The notes below the pieces were generated by a model. It ran no database searches, was not told where the DNA came from, and was given only the letters and a program-made list of their open reading frames with translations. Both the position numbers and the translations under genes were made by a program. 32,015 nt of DNA from an uncultured Alphaproteobacteria bacterium (GTDB lineage Bacteria; Pseudomonadota; Alphaproteobacteria; CAAHEQ01; UBA3637), in NCBI GenBank assembly GCA_949292205.1, contig CASEYR010000006.1, forward strand, positions 1 through 32,015, written 5' to 3'. This document shows, in pieces, positions 1-8,621 of this stretch. Within the stretch, counting starts at the first letter, position 1. Each line of letters begins with the position of its first letter.

Positions 1-515
1 ATGAAACTTGGAGTGAAGAAAAGCAGGCTTGTATCTCAGAGGGAACTCCGTGTTCTTCTCAGGCTGATTGTGGCGATTTTATTTGCACGCCGGAGAATAT
101 TTTAGAGCATGGACAAGATCATACTTGGGATACAGAGGTATTGCCTCCCCACTGTTGTCCGAAAGATAAACCTTTCTGGCGTAATGGCGTGTGTACGGAT
201 CGCTTTGATTTGGAAAAGGGATATGGTTATCGAGAATGGGGAAATTGGAATTCACGTATATTCTTCTTAGGAAAATATCCGGAATCATATACTTTGGATT
301 GTAGCCTCAAGTTTGATGATGGTGTGCTAATGTACTTTGATGGTAACTGGGATAGATCTGTTTTTAAATGTTTGTCCCGAAAACAAAAAACGATTCACGT
401 TAATAAAGATCAGACGTTTGAAATGAAAGTATGGAATCATGAAAGCGGTGGTTTTGGATGCACCTATAACAACTGCTCCGGGAATCACTGTATTATTCGG
501 TTGAACTCACAATAA
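1..515 (+). CDS. Cysteine-rich protein of unknown function, 5' partial
   Basis: The frame read from base 3 is open from the window edge to the TAA at 513-515, giving about 170 residues with the real start outside the window. The first internal ATG (141) is probably not the start, because the residues before it have the same cysteine-rich character. There are about 12 cysteines in this fragment, spaced as C-x5-C-x5-C-x4-C near residues 10-27 and then CC, suggesting a disulfide-bonded exported protein. The C-terminal half is rich in aromatic residues and Gly/Asn and has no membrane segment. I do not recognise a family. A secreted or surface role is inferred from the cysteines only. Two in-frame stops later the same frame encodes a short hydrophobic stretch ending in KKKDN (531-601), treated separately as a finding. 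Confidence 0.6.
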   Translation, partial: ETWSEEKQACISEGTPCSSQADCGDFICTPENILEHGQDHTWDTEVLPPHCCPKDKPFWRNGVCTDRFDLEKGYGYREWGNWNSRIFFLGKYPESYTLDCSLKFDDGVLMYFDGNWDRSVFKCLSRKQKTIHVNKDQTFEMKVWNHESGGFGCTYNNCSGNHCIIRLNSQ

Positions 516-676
516 TTTTTTATGGGCTGATTATGGCGTGTAGGAATATGTCTTGGTTTTTTAGTCGGGATAGGGATTTTTGTTGCTAAGAAAAAGGATA
601 ACTAAGCGTGTTCTTCTTGATAGATTAAGCGATATATTACGCCATAATCCGACCCTATATTGCTCTTGATTGTATC

Positions 677-725
677 ACAAGCTGTCTTTTGACCGGAACA
701 TAAGTAAAAAAAAAGAGTAGCTTGT
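677..725. terminator. Imperfect hairpin between convergent genes, possible bidirectional terminator
   Basis: ACAAGCT (677-683) pairs with AGCTTGT (719-725), and CTTTT (686-690) can pair with AAAAG (711-715). The A-run at 706-714 gives a T-tract on the minus strand, inside the hairpin rather than after it. It lies between the end of the cysteine-rich gene and the end of rnd. Apart from this, the 257-bp gap 516-772 shows no gene with a start codon. Confidence 0.3.
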
Positions 726-772
726 TTAAGTTTCTTTCTGTGTGGGGTGCTTATTGGTTTTTATGAGGATAA

Positions 773-1936
773 TTATTTTCTGGGGTGGTCTGGGATAATT
801 TCCGGCTTGTGTGTTTGGGGGTTATAACGAATTGATAAACGACCTTGTTTAAATAGAAGAACTTTTTCTCCAAAAACTTCACGACGCCAACCCGTCATAC
901 ACGGAACTTGATTGTTGCCTCGAGCTAATTGTGCTAAATCTTCATGTGTGGCTATAATCTTGGGGGCAACACCCAAATCGGTTGCTATGACGGATAATAG
1001 CAGCTGGAATAAATCTTGGACCGTTCGTTGGGTTGCTGTTGGCTGTTTTGGTGGTGCCCAGTCCTTAGGCCACGCAGAAGAAGGATCAGCTTCTGCTTTT
1101 GTGATGACTTCTAATATCTCGTGCCCTAATTGACTGTTCTCAAAACCGTTCGGTATATGACGAAGTTGAGATAACTCCTCTGCCGTCTTGGGCTTTGTCG
1201 CAACAAGCTCAATCAAAGCATCATCTTTCAAAATATGACGACGCGGCTTGTTTTTTTCTTTTGCCGTTTGTTCTCGCCAAGCACAAAGACGCGAAAAAAG
1301 ATGTATCTGCGCCGGCTTTTTAAAGGGCGTCTTTATCTTCTTCCAAATCATATCATTATCAACTTCATACGTTGCAGGATCGTTTTGAATGGCAATTTCT
1401 TCCGATAACCATGATGTACGCTCTGTCTTTTGAAGCGTTTGATGAAGGCTTTTATAAACGTCTCGCAGGTATGTTACGTCATGCAGTGCATAGTCTATTT
1501 GTTCCTCTGTTAATGGACGATGACTCCAGTCCGTAAAACGAAGCGATTTATCCAAAACCGTCCCCGTTATGTCCTGTACCAGTTGTTGATAGCCGATGTT
1601 TTCTCCATAACCGCAAACCATGGCTGCTATTTGGGTATCAAAAAGTGGTGCCGGAACTTTTTGGGTCAGATGATAAAAAATTTCAATGTCTTGACGGGCT
1701 GCATGAAATACTTTGACTATATTCGGCTTTTCAAGCAAGTTAAACAGGGGACTTAAATCTAAATCCGGAGACAGCGGGTCTATGCAAGCGGCTATATTAT
1801 CCGTCGCAATTTGAATCAGGCATAAAACCGGATAATACGTCTTTTCGCGAATGAATTCGGTATCCAGTGTGATATAAGAAGCTTGTGAAAGTGTTTGACA
1901 CAGCTGAGACAATTTTTCGGTCGTTGTAATAATCAT
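773..1936 (-). CDS. rnd: Ribonuclease D
   Basis: This is a 3'-5' exoribonuclease of the DEDD superfamily that trims tRNA precursors. Counting from the ATG at 1936 (387 residues, near the usual 375), the DEDD-y residues are visible: LDTEFIRE (D25, E27), HAARQDIE (D83) and DYALHDVTYL (Y149, D153). A C-terminal HRDC-type region follows at about 205-285. The frame extends upstream to an ATG at 1996, but that start would leave 1 bp to the divergent cca gene and adds 20 residues the family lacks. A good promoter (TTGCAA, 17 bp, TATGAT) ends exactly 7 bp before the ATG at 1936, so I choose that start. No Shine-Dalgarno sequence is present, which fits a leaderless mRNA. Divergent from cca, another tRNA 3'-end enzyme. 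Confidence 0.93.
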   Translation of the reverse strand: MIITTTEKLSQLCQTLSQASYITLDTEFIREKTYYPVLCLIQIATDNIAACIDPLSPDLDLSPLFNLLEKPNIVKVFHAARQDIEIFYHLTQKVPAPLFDTQIAAMVCGYGENIGYQQLVQDITGTVLDKSLRFTDWSHRPLTEEQIDYALHDVTYLRDVYKSLHQTLQKTERTSWLSEEIAIQNDPATYEVDNDMIWKKIKTPFKKPAQIHLFSRLCAWREQTAKEKNKPRRHILKDDALIELVATKPKTAEELSQLRHIPNGFENSQLGHEILEVITKAEADPSSAWPKDWAPPKQPTATQRTVQDLFQLLLSVIATDLGVAPKIIATHEDLAQLARGNNQVPCMTGWRREVFGEKVLLFKQGRLSIRYNPQTHKPEIIPDHPRK

Positions 1937-1943
1937 TTTTGGA

Positions 1944-1972
1944 ATCATACAGTTTTTTTCATTGCATTGCAA
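1944..1972 (-). promoter_or_regulatory. rnd promoter, predicted leaderless
   Basis: On the minus strand: -35 TTGCAA (1972-1967), 17-bp spacer, -10 TATGAT (1949-1944). Seven bases separate the -10 from the ATG at 1936, so transcription should begin at or next to the start codon. The -35 hexamer is its own reverse complement and shares base 1967 with the cca -35. Confidence 0.55.
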
Positions 1973-1990
1973 GTGATTATTCGTTAAACT
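1962..1990 (+). promoter_or_regulatory. cca promoter, predicted leaderless
   Basis: -35 TTGCAT (1962-1967), 17-bp spacer, -10 TAAACT (1985-1990), then 7 bases before the cca ATG at 1998. Only a weak AGG precedes the start. The geometry mirrors the rnd promoter on the other strand. Confidence 0.5.
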
Positions 1991-1997
1991 AGGCAAT

Positions 1998-3152
1998 ATG
2001 ATTGAATTGTGGACTCCTTCTGTTTTGACAATAAATAAGGCACTGGGCGGACGTATGCGTTTGGTCGGGGGGTGTGTGCGCGACTTTTTATCTGATAAAA
2101 GGCCTCATGATTGGGATATCGCAACACCGATTGAGCCGAATGAAGTGTCTGTGTTGCTTAAAAAAGAGGGAATTCGTGTTATACCGACCTCATTAAAGCA
2201 TGGGATTATGACGGCTTTTATCGACAATCAATCGTATGAAATTGCAACTCTGCGAGAGGATGTTATGACTGATGGCAGTCAGGCAACAATTCGTTATACA
2301 GATAGCTATGAGACGGATGCCAGACGGCGTGACTTTACCATTAATGCACTATCTATGGATCTGGACGGAAATGTCTATGACTATTTTGGGGGCATCGCGG
2401 ATTTGAAAAACAAAATTGTTCGGTTTATTGGGGATCCTGCCGATCGTATTCCGGAAGATTTTATTCGTATTTATCGCTATTTCCGTTTTTGGTCCGTCTT
2501 CGGCGGACCTGAGCCAGATCCGAAAATCGTTGATTTGTGTCAGAAACATCGTCAGGGCTTGTCTTGCGTATCTAAAGAACGTCGAAAAAAAGAGTTCCTT
2601 AAAATTTTAATGAGCCCGCGTGTTATAACAACTTTGGAATGGATGACTCGTGTCGATGTTTTGAGATATATTTTACGCTCTCCGGATATTGCCGGACTTA
2701 AAATGTTGTTGGATTTGTATCCGGATGCCGGTCTGTTAGAACGTTTGGCTATCGTGAGTCGTGGAGTGGATTTGTCTTATCTGAACTTAGAGCGAAATCA
2801 AAAATCGTTTTTGGAACAATTAGATCAGCCTGTCGCTTTTCAAGATGAGCATGCTTTGAAGCTGATTCGCGGATTTAAAGGGGAGCGCGTTTTTCGCTTC
2901 TTGTTATGTCGCGGATTGATTCAAGGTAAAATATCTAAAAATCAATATGATGCTTGTATGCAGTTACAGGTGCCGGAAATGCCTGTTACACTGTCGGATA
3001 TTCAGCTAATGCCGGGAATGAAAAAAGAAAGAAAACGTCAAGAGGCTATGCAAATCTTATGCCGTTTATGGGTTGATTTGGACTTTCCCGCTGATAAAGC
3101 TTTTTTAATGCAACAATATACTAACTATTTGAAATCTATTAGGAGGTTATAA
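1998..3152 (+). CDS. cca: CCA tRNA nucleotidyltransferase
   Basis: This class-II nucleotidyltransferase adds or repairs the CCA end of tRNAs using CTP and ATP. Its 384 residues carry the expected head domain. The GG motif is in LVGGCVRDF (22-30), the metal-binding DxD in HDWDIAT (D38, D40), the nucleotide-selecting region in RRRDFTINAL (109-118), and the neck motif in FIRIYRYFRFW (155-165). The rest is the helical tRNA-binding tail. No HD domain is evident, so it is the short form typical of alphaproteobacteria. The start at 1998 is the only ATG that leaves room for the promoter. Its stop overlaps the ATG of the prepilin gene (TAATG). A poly(A) polymerase role is possible for this superfamily but less likely at this length. 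Confidence 0.93.
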   Translation: MIELWTPSVLTINKALGGRMRLVGGCVRDFLSDKRPHDWDIATPIEPNEVSVLLKKEGIRVIPTSLKHGIMTAFIDNQSYEIATLREDVMTDGSQATIRYTDSYETDARRRDFTINALSMDLDGNVYDYFGGIADLKNKIVRFIGDPADRIPEDFIRIYRYFRFWSVFGGPEPDPKIVDLCQKHRQGLSCVSKERRKKEFLKILMSPRVITTLEWMTRVDVLRYILRSPDIAGLKMLLDLYPDAGLLERLAIVSRGVDLSYLNLERNQKSFLEQLDQPVAFQDEHALKLIRGFKGERVFRFLLCRGLIQGKISKNQYDACMQLQVPEMPVTLSDIQLMPGMKKERKRQEAMQILCRLWVDLDFPADKAFLMQQYTNYLKSIRRL

Positions 3153-3631
3153 TGGCTATTTCTCAAAATGAATCCGGACGAAGCCTGATTGAAATGTTGG
3201 CGGTTATCAGTGTGATCTCAATGATAACTATCGGCTCTATCTCGGCAATGAATTACGGAATGCAGACTTATCGCGCTAATGCAAGCTATGATTTGGTTGA
3301 ATCTACGGCTCAACGTGTGTCGGATTTATATTCTTGGGTGCGAACATATCCTTCTGCCGATAAAATGAAAACCCAAATCTGTGAAAATGACATTTTTGAT
3401 GGTGGTTGTATTGAAGGAGAGTCTGTCGCAACGGCTGCCGCGCCATGGGGACAGATTAAAATTGATCGTGAGGATGATGCGACTTTTAGAATTACATTGA
3501 CAAATGTGCCTCAACGGGGATGCGAACTTTTGAAACAAATGGGATGGCAATATGTGCAACCTTTGAACGGAACCTGGCGTGACTATTCTTGTCCCGAGGG
3601 AGCGGCCGATATTATTATGACATCTTATTAA
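3152..3631 (+). CDS. Orphan type IV prepilin-like protein
   Basis: A 159-residue protein with a class III-like prepilin signal. A nine-residue leader ends in Gly, followed by RSLIEML and a hydrophobic helix (about 12-32); Glu at +5 of the mature chain is kept. The +1 residue is Arg rather than the usual Phe or Met. The globular part has four cysteines (in QICEND, GGCIEG, RGCELL, YSCPEG), so up to two disulfides are possible. It resembles PilS-type pilins at the N-terminus only. A strong AGGAGG lies just before the ATG, which overlaps the cca stop (TAATG), so it is translated with cca. No pilus assembly genes are nearby. It could be a minor pilin or pseudopilin, or a DNA-uptake or surface protein. 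Function not determined. Confidence 0.8.
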   Translation: MAISQNESGRSLIEMLAVISVISMITIGSISAMNYGMQTYRANASYDLVESTAQRVSDLYSWVRTYPSADKMKTQICENDIFDGGCIEGESVATAAAPWGQIKIDREDDATFRITLTNVPQRGCELLKQMGWQYVQPLNGTWRDYSCPEGAADIIMTSY

Positions 3632-3640
3632 CGTTAGTCG

Positions 3641-3677
3641 CACAAAAAAAGCGGAGATTAACCTCCGCTTTTTTGTG
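3641..3677. terminator. Strong bidirectional rho-independent terminator
   Basis: An A-rich left arm ending in GCGGAG (3641-3656) pairs with CTCCGC plus a T-tract (3663-3677), a near-perfect stem with a short loop. The A-run on one side and T-run on the other let it stop transcripts from both the prepilin gene (+) and the 1020-aa gene (-). Confidence 0.9.
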
Positions 3678-3711
3678 TCCCTTGAAAGAGATGTATTCTG
3701 TTGACCAGATA

Positions 3712-6700
3712 TCAAGAGCGTCCTTGCAGTTGATTTTTTAGTCGCCACTGTTGCAATGCATTGTTATCAGGTGCATTGGTAGAAGAACCTTGTGTCTTGA
3801 CGATTTGTGCCTCCCGATGGCGAGTCAAAACTTGATATCCGATCAAAGATAGGGATTTATTTTCCGGATGAAGGTTTCTAAAATCAGATAATGCCCCAAC
3901 GGTTGCATCAAACAAAGACAAATTCGGATTAGATAAACGTCTGTCCTGAATATCTTGAGAAATAGTCTTAAGTGCTAATGCCGTTTCATTCGGGTTCATA
4001 GCCTGCCAAGTTTCTTGCTGTTGCGTTGAGAACCCAATAGATGGTCCAACCGCTTCCATATAGCGTATTTGTTGGGCTGGAGTCATGCCTGATAAAACGG
4101 ATTTCATGTTATGTCTGTAATTATCAATCATATCGGCACAAGCAACCATATTATCAACGGTAAATCGATCAATAACAATTCCGTCCACAGTATATACGGA
4201 AATACGTGGTCCCGCTATTTGATTGCGTGCTAATTTATTTCCGATGGCATCGCTGATTCCGACATTATTTCGCTTCATCGTTTCCAAGAAAAAACTATAT
4301 TCATTTTGAATAATAACTTGGTCTTTTCCGCCGACGGGAATATGTCTATTCCGACCTGTTAACGGAAATGCCGTCCAATTGGCTTGCACTAAGCGGGTGC
4401 CTGACATACGAGGCATAGGTGTCCATGCGCGTGCTGTCGTCGGATTGCTGTATCGGATTGTTCCCGAGGGAGTGGGTGATGCAACCCGAGTGATCGGTTT
4501 TGTAACACGAACAACTTCCGGTGCCGGTTTTGTTTCGTCTTCTTGTTCCTTGTCTGCATCGGCAACCATATGAACGGGAGGTAATTGGGTAGATTGATTA
4601 TCTTTCCTATCTTTTTTACCAAATCCAAAAAAGGCTACCAATGTAGATAAGCCGATTATACCTGCCGCAGTAGAAAGTGCGGCAAATTTCATTAAAGAGC
4701 TTCTTTGATTCAACGGAACACTTAAAATAATGTCCCCCATTGTTTTATCATAGTTCTTGTGGAATGCTACCGGTCCTAATATGGAGGGGCTTTTTCCGCG
4801 GAGTAGATCGTTTAACTTGACCAGCGACTTATCATTGTAGGCATCTCGTTCGGTTGTCCCAATCTGTTGTTCCGATAAATATGTCTTGAACGGTTTTTTC
4901 CAATAGTGGCAAAAGTGTTCAAAATCTTGTTTGTCATCTCCTTCAGATTCATAATCTGTTGCTTTGAATAACGCGTTACGATAGATTTCCGTTTCATAAT
5001 ACTGACGTAACGTTTCATCAGCATATTGTATTTGATCTTGTTCGGGCTGAGGTTCCGGTTGTGGCTCGGGCTGAATCTCTTGCTGTGGCTCGGGCTGAGG
5101 TTCCGGCTGTGGTTGAACGCTATCCTGTCTTTGTTGCACTTTTCTCTTTAAGGCTTCCTCTATATCCTGATAGTCGTGAATATTGCGGAACTCTAAACTT
5201 GTCAGATTTTGAGCGGCACTTTCCGGAACAATGGTTTGATTATTTAATTCATCAATCCGTTTGTTTAATGCTTCTTCTTGATCCATTTCTGCCCAAACGG
5301 CATCTAAATCAAAGCGTCCGTCATCCATGGCATTCGGAATGAAATCCATCATATCATGATTGTCCCGTTCTTGTTCCATTGCGGATAAACGTGCTTGTTC
5401 TTCCTCTTGATCCATCTCTGCCCATGTCGTATCAACATCAAAGACTGTCGGCATGCCGGCAGGAATATAGGAGGATGGTGTGTGATTATCACGATTTTCC
5501 TCTAAAAAGCGAATCTCTGCTTGTTTCTTATTGACTGCTTCCTTTTCATTCTTATGAACGATAGAGCGTACAATTCCTTGTTGTGCTTTATTTAATGTTT
5601 CTTTCAGTGTCGCATTTTCCGCTTTCATTTCGGCAATGGTTGCGTTTTTACCCTGCTTGACAGATGGCTGATTCAGCTGTTGTCGAAGCATATTATTTCG
5701 CTGTGCCCAAACGGCTTTCTCCGTTTCTGTTCGATCTTGAAGAGCCGCATTTTCTTCCATTAATTTTTTAAGCGTCTTGCCCCCCGCTGTTGTCGGAATT
5801 GGCTTGAACAACTGTTCTCGCAACTCTTTATTATCTTGTGTCCACTTGGATTTTTGTTCATTTAGATCCGCCATCTTGCGACGCATTTCTTGTAGACTTT
5901 CATCCGATTGTAATGCCGGTTTTAAGACAACTTGGGAAATGGGGGTGTTCCAATCCTCTTTAAAAGCTTGCCAGCTTTGTTCTATTCCTTGTCCGTTGAT
6001 TCGACGCAAAGCCCGATAATAGCGTTGAACCTCTACATCATGAAAAACCGCTTCTATATCTTGAGCCTCTTTGCCGGCATGCCGTTTCCGATAAATGTTG
6101 GAAAACAAGTTTTGTGGTGTTGTTTCCAATAATTCTTGAACTTCCTCAATCAGGATAAAGCGAGCCGGAATCCCCTTGATTTGTGATACGGCGGTCAACC
6201 CCCGAGATTCTGCCGAGGATAAATCGGCGCGAATCAAAGGACGGCGTTCAACCAGTTCAAATAATGATTCATTCCAGTCTCGTCTTAAAACCGATGTCGG
6301 AACTTTTTGTCCGGACGGTAGACGGTATAGTGTTTGCACCGCTTGTAGGAATAAGTCGTTTGTTGCTGCCTTTGTTATTGATTTTTCATGTGTCAGAGCA
6401 TAAGCCAATGTCGCCAATGTTTTTGTGTGTGCGAAATCAGACACATCCGAAATATCAACCGCACGACCGACTGTTCCGTGTGTCAGGTTGAAAATCTTGG
6501 TTAATCTCTGTTGATCGGGTGTTTTGAGTGACGGCAAGCGCGGCATCCGTTGACGTCGTTCTGTTGTTTCGTTTTGGGTTGGCGGTAAGGAAGCCGTTGT
6601 CGTATCTTGAGTTGACTCTGAAGAAACAGTCCTGACGGATGTTGCATCAACAATCAATGGATCTTCCCCTTGGGTCAAACTAACCTCGGGATTGGCTGTG

Positions 6701-6774
6701 CGTTGAACGCGTCTCCGATGAATGATTGTTTCCTCCTCAATGATTTCCTCTGCATTGAATTTATTGTCGCTCAT
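3712..6774 (-). CDS. Large orphan bitopic membrane protein with coiled-coil and internal repeats
   Basis: I do not recognise a family. The frame begins at 6792, but AAGGAGG lies just before the ATG at 6774, so the real protein is 1020 residues (residue numbers below count from that ATG). Residues 1-90 are polar and disordered-looking. About 90-290 is a mixed globular region. About 308-398 holds two copies of a 45-residue coiled-coil unit (each with a W-x-Q core and an L-R-x-Q-L motif). About 425-505 holds two copies of a 42-43-residue acidic unit (RDNH, then FIP or YIP, then WAEMDQEE). A PQPEP-rich linker spans about 554-579. One membrane helix lies at about 697-719, followed by KK. The remaining 300 residues start with a Pro/Thr-rich linker and end in a globular domain. 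There is no signal peptide, so the large N-terminal part is predicted cytoplasmic and the C-terminal part periplasmic. It follows the antiporter by 21 bp in one operon. A structural, tethering or cell-envelope scaffold role is a guess from architecture. Confidence 0.85.
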   Translation of the reverse strand: MSDNKFNAEEIIEEETIIHRRRVQRTANPEVSLTQGEDPLIVDATSVRTVSSESTQDTTTASLPPTQNETTERRQRMPRLPSLKTPDQQRLTKIFNLTHGTVGRAVDISDVSDFAHTKTLATLAYALTHEKSITKAATNDLFLQAVQTLYRLPSGQKVPTSVLRRDWNESLFELVERRPLIRADLSSAESRGLTAVSQIKGIPARFILIEEVQELLETTPQNLFSNIYRKRHAGKEAQDIEAVFHDVEVQRYYRALRRINGQGIEQSWQAFKEDWNTPISQVVLKPALQSDESLQEMRRKMADLNEQKSKWTQDNKELREQLFKPIPTTAGGKTLKKLMEENAALQDRTETEKAVWAQRNNMLRQQLNQPSVKQGKNATIAEMKAENATLKETLNKAQQGIVRSIVHKNEKEAVNKKQAEIRFLEENRDNHTPSSYIPAGMPTVFDVDTTWAEMDQEEEQARLSAMEQERDNHDMMDFIPNAMDDGRFDLDAVWAEMDQEEALNKRIDELNNQTIVPESAAQNLTSLEFRNIHDYQDIEEALKRKVQQRQDSVQPQPEPQPEPQQEIQPEPQPEPQPEQDQIQYADETLRQYYETEIYRNALFKATDYESEGDDKQDFEHFCHYWKKPFKTYLSEQQIGTTERDAYNDKSLVKLNDLLRGKSPSILGPVAFHKNYDKTMGDIILSVPLNQRSSLMKFAALSTAAGIIGLSTLVAFFGFGKKDRKDNQSTQLPPVHMVADADKEQEDETKPAPEVVRVTKPITRVASPTPSGTIRYSNPTTARAWTPMPRMSGTRLVQANWTAFPLTGRNRHIPVGGKDQVIIQNEYSFFLETMKRNNVGISDAIGNKLARNQIAGPRISVYTVDGIVIDRFTVDNMVACADMIDNYRHNMKSVLSGMTPAQQIRYMEAVGPSIGFSTQQQETWQAMNPNETALALKTISQDIQDRRLSNPNLSLFDATVGALSDFRNLHPENKSLSLIGYQVLTRHREAQIVKTQGSSTNAPDNNALQQWRLKNQLQGRS

Positions 6775-6795
6775 AGAATCCTCCTTAATCATAAT

Positions 6796-8616
6796 TTATT
6801 CTTCAATTATATCAGATTTGCTTGCTTTGTCAATATTTTTATGAAGTTCGGTTTTCATAATGCGTGTTTTGGCGTAGAATGAGCGTTGGCGGGTCGGGTC
6901 AATATCCAGGCCCAAGCTGGTCGGAAGACCTTCTTTCAAGCCACGAACAACAAGCTCGACTTTGTCTACCGCAAGACGATCTCCGACTTCTATGTCTGTG
7001 AATTCTTGTTTCATAAATGCAGAGATGGCGGTGCTCAACAAATCTTTTGGAACGTGAATGCCGTATAAGGAGACTAACTCTCCAAATGTCGTTTCGGGCG
7101 ATATCGGAAAATCGCCGAATATATCTCGCGGATCAACCGTATCCGTATCGTTTCCGTCGCCATAAAGATGATCTAATTCTAATCGGCGACTGGCTGAGGG
7201 GAGAAAAACATATACTTTGTCCCCTTCTTTGAGCTGTTTGCGAATGGTTCCCGAAGAATAGGCTATGCCGTTACGCACAACCAAAGCGGGGTTCGCCCAA
7301 CGGGGAACGGGAGTGCCGAGGACTACCGGACTTTGTGCTGTTAGTTGATACAAAACCAGGGAACTGTCGGCAAGTCCGGGTAAATCTACCTCGGCAACCG
7401 CCGGCGGGAGTGTTGTTTGCGGAACGGTTACGTGGCACAGGCGTGCTACTAGCGGTATTAAAAAACCTTGCAAAGACAGACTGAGCAAAACCATCACAAA
7501 AATAGTGTTGAAAAATTGATCCGCAAACGGTAGTCCGTAGACAATCGGGGTTAGGGCTAATAAAATAGAAGTGGCTCCGCGTAGACCGACAAACGAAATA
7601 AAGTTTTTTTCGGTGCTTGAATAGCTCTTGAAAAATGATAAGATACTCCACACCATAACCGGTCGTGCAACAAGCATTAAAACAAATCCTAAAAGAAGTG
7701 CCGGCTTCCAATATTGCTCTAGTCCCGATACGGTGACAAAGAGTCCGAGGCAGGTAAACATGGTGATTTGAGAAAGCCATGTAATTGTTTGTTGAAACTT
7801 GGATATTTGATTGTGCACTTGTATCGTGCTGTTCCCGCTTAGTAAACCGGCAATATAGACGGCTAAAAATCCGGAACCGCCCAGCATATTTGTTAAAGCA
7901 AATCCGAATAGGGTCAGACTGAGAACAAATATAGGATATAGAGCGGTTTCCAGTTTGACATGATTGACGCAAAAAGGTATCGCTTTTCCGAGTAGATAGC
8001 CTACGCCGCCACCGATTAGCAGTTGTCCCAAAAATAAAAGCGTCAACATCCAGTAAGATGTTGGGGTGCCACTGGCTTGGTGTTGAATCAAGGTAATGCA
8101 CGAAACGGTTAGGAAAATTGCCATCGGATCGTTGGCTCCGGATTCTACCTCTAGAATTGCCTTGACTTTTTCTCGTAATCTAATCCCTTGTGATCGTAGC
8201 AGAAAAAAAACAGCGGCCGAGTCGGTGGAGCTGATGATGGCGACAAGTAAAAAAGCCGGCAACCATCCGATTGAGAGAACCTCTTTTGCAAACGGTGTCG
8301 TTAAAAGCGCTGTTAAAACAACGCCGACTGTTGCTAGTAAAATGGCGGGACGGTTGGCTAATCTGTAGTTCTTCATCTTTGTTTGAAAACCACTGTCAAA
8401 TAAAATTAAGGCTAACGCCAATGAACCGATAAAAAAGCAAATGCGGGGTCTTTGTAGGGTTTCTAACATATCAAAACCACCAATGCCCGCTATGACACCG
8501 ATACACAAAAATATCAAAATTAAAGGTATGCCGATTCGGAGAGAAACTAAACTGGTCAGAACACTGACTCCGAGTAAAAGTCCAAAAAGCAGTATCGGCA
8601 AATTAACAAAGTCCAT
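6796..8616 (-). CDS. nhaP2: K+/H+ antiporter, CPA1 family (NhaP2/CvrA type)
   Basis: A 606-residue inner-membrane antiporter that exchanges K+ (possibly Na+) for protons and helps volume and pH control. The first about 395 residues are strongly hydrophobic with some 12 membrane helices. The transport core motifs are visible: SSTDSAAVF (T131, D132) and ESGANDPMA (N162, D163), the ND pair typical of electroneutral CPA1 exchangers. A cytoplasmic TrkA_C/RCK_C-like segment follows (about 405-480), then a CorC/HlyC-type transporter-associated domain (about 490-575). This order is that of NhaP2/CvrA, and the length agrees. It starts 5 bp after the LOG gene stop, preceded by an AAGGA-type site, so the two are co-transcribed. 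The RCK part suggests control by a nucleotide ligand; this is family knowledge, not seen here. Confidence 0.88.
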   Translation of the reverse strand: MDFVNLPILLFGLLLGVSVLTSLVSLRIGIPLILIFLCIGVIAGIGGFDMLETLQRPRICFFIGSLALALILFDSGFQTKMKNYRLANRPAILLATVGVVLTALLTTPFAKEVLSIGWLPAFLLVAIISSTDSAAVFFLLRSQGIRLREKVKAILEVESGANDPMAIFLTVSCITLIQHQASGTPTSYWMLTLLFLGQLLIGGGVGYLLGKAIPFCVNHVKLETALYPIFVLSLTLFGFALTNMLGGSGFLAVYIAGLLSGNSTIQVHNQISKFQQTITWLSQITMFTCLGLFVTVSGLEQYWKPALLLGFVLMLVARPVMVWSILSFFKSYSSTEKNFISFVGLRGATSILLALTPIVYGLPFADQFFNTIFVMVLLSLSLQGFLIPLVARLCHVTVPQTTLPPAVAEVDLPGLADSSLVLYQLTAQSPVVLGTPVPRWANPALVVRNGIAYSSGTIRKQLKEGDKVYVFLPSASRRLELDHLYGDGNDTDTVDPRDIFGDFPISPETTFGELVSLYGIHVPKDLLSTAISAFMKQEFTDIEVGDRLAVDKVELVVRGLKEGLPTSLGLDIDPTRQRSFYAKTRIMKTELHKNIDKASKSDIIEE

Positions 8617-8621
8617 ATAAC

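Noticed and set aside
1-108. ATG at base 1 opening a 35-codon frame
   Set aside because: It ends quickly at a TAG, and the frame from base 3 is open to the edge with consistent cysteine-rich composition and a good stop.
525-533. Stop codon TGA read as Trp (recoding) to extend the cysteine-rich gene
   Set aside because: A TAA comes first, prfB with an autoregulatory UGA is present, and UGA is used as a normal stop by several genes here.
7271-8101. 276-aa open frame on the minus strand
   Set aside because: A shifted-frame shadow inside the antiporter gene, whose membrane helices and transport motifs are clear; its composition is that of a frame-shifted membrane protein.
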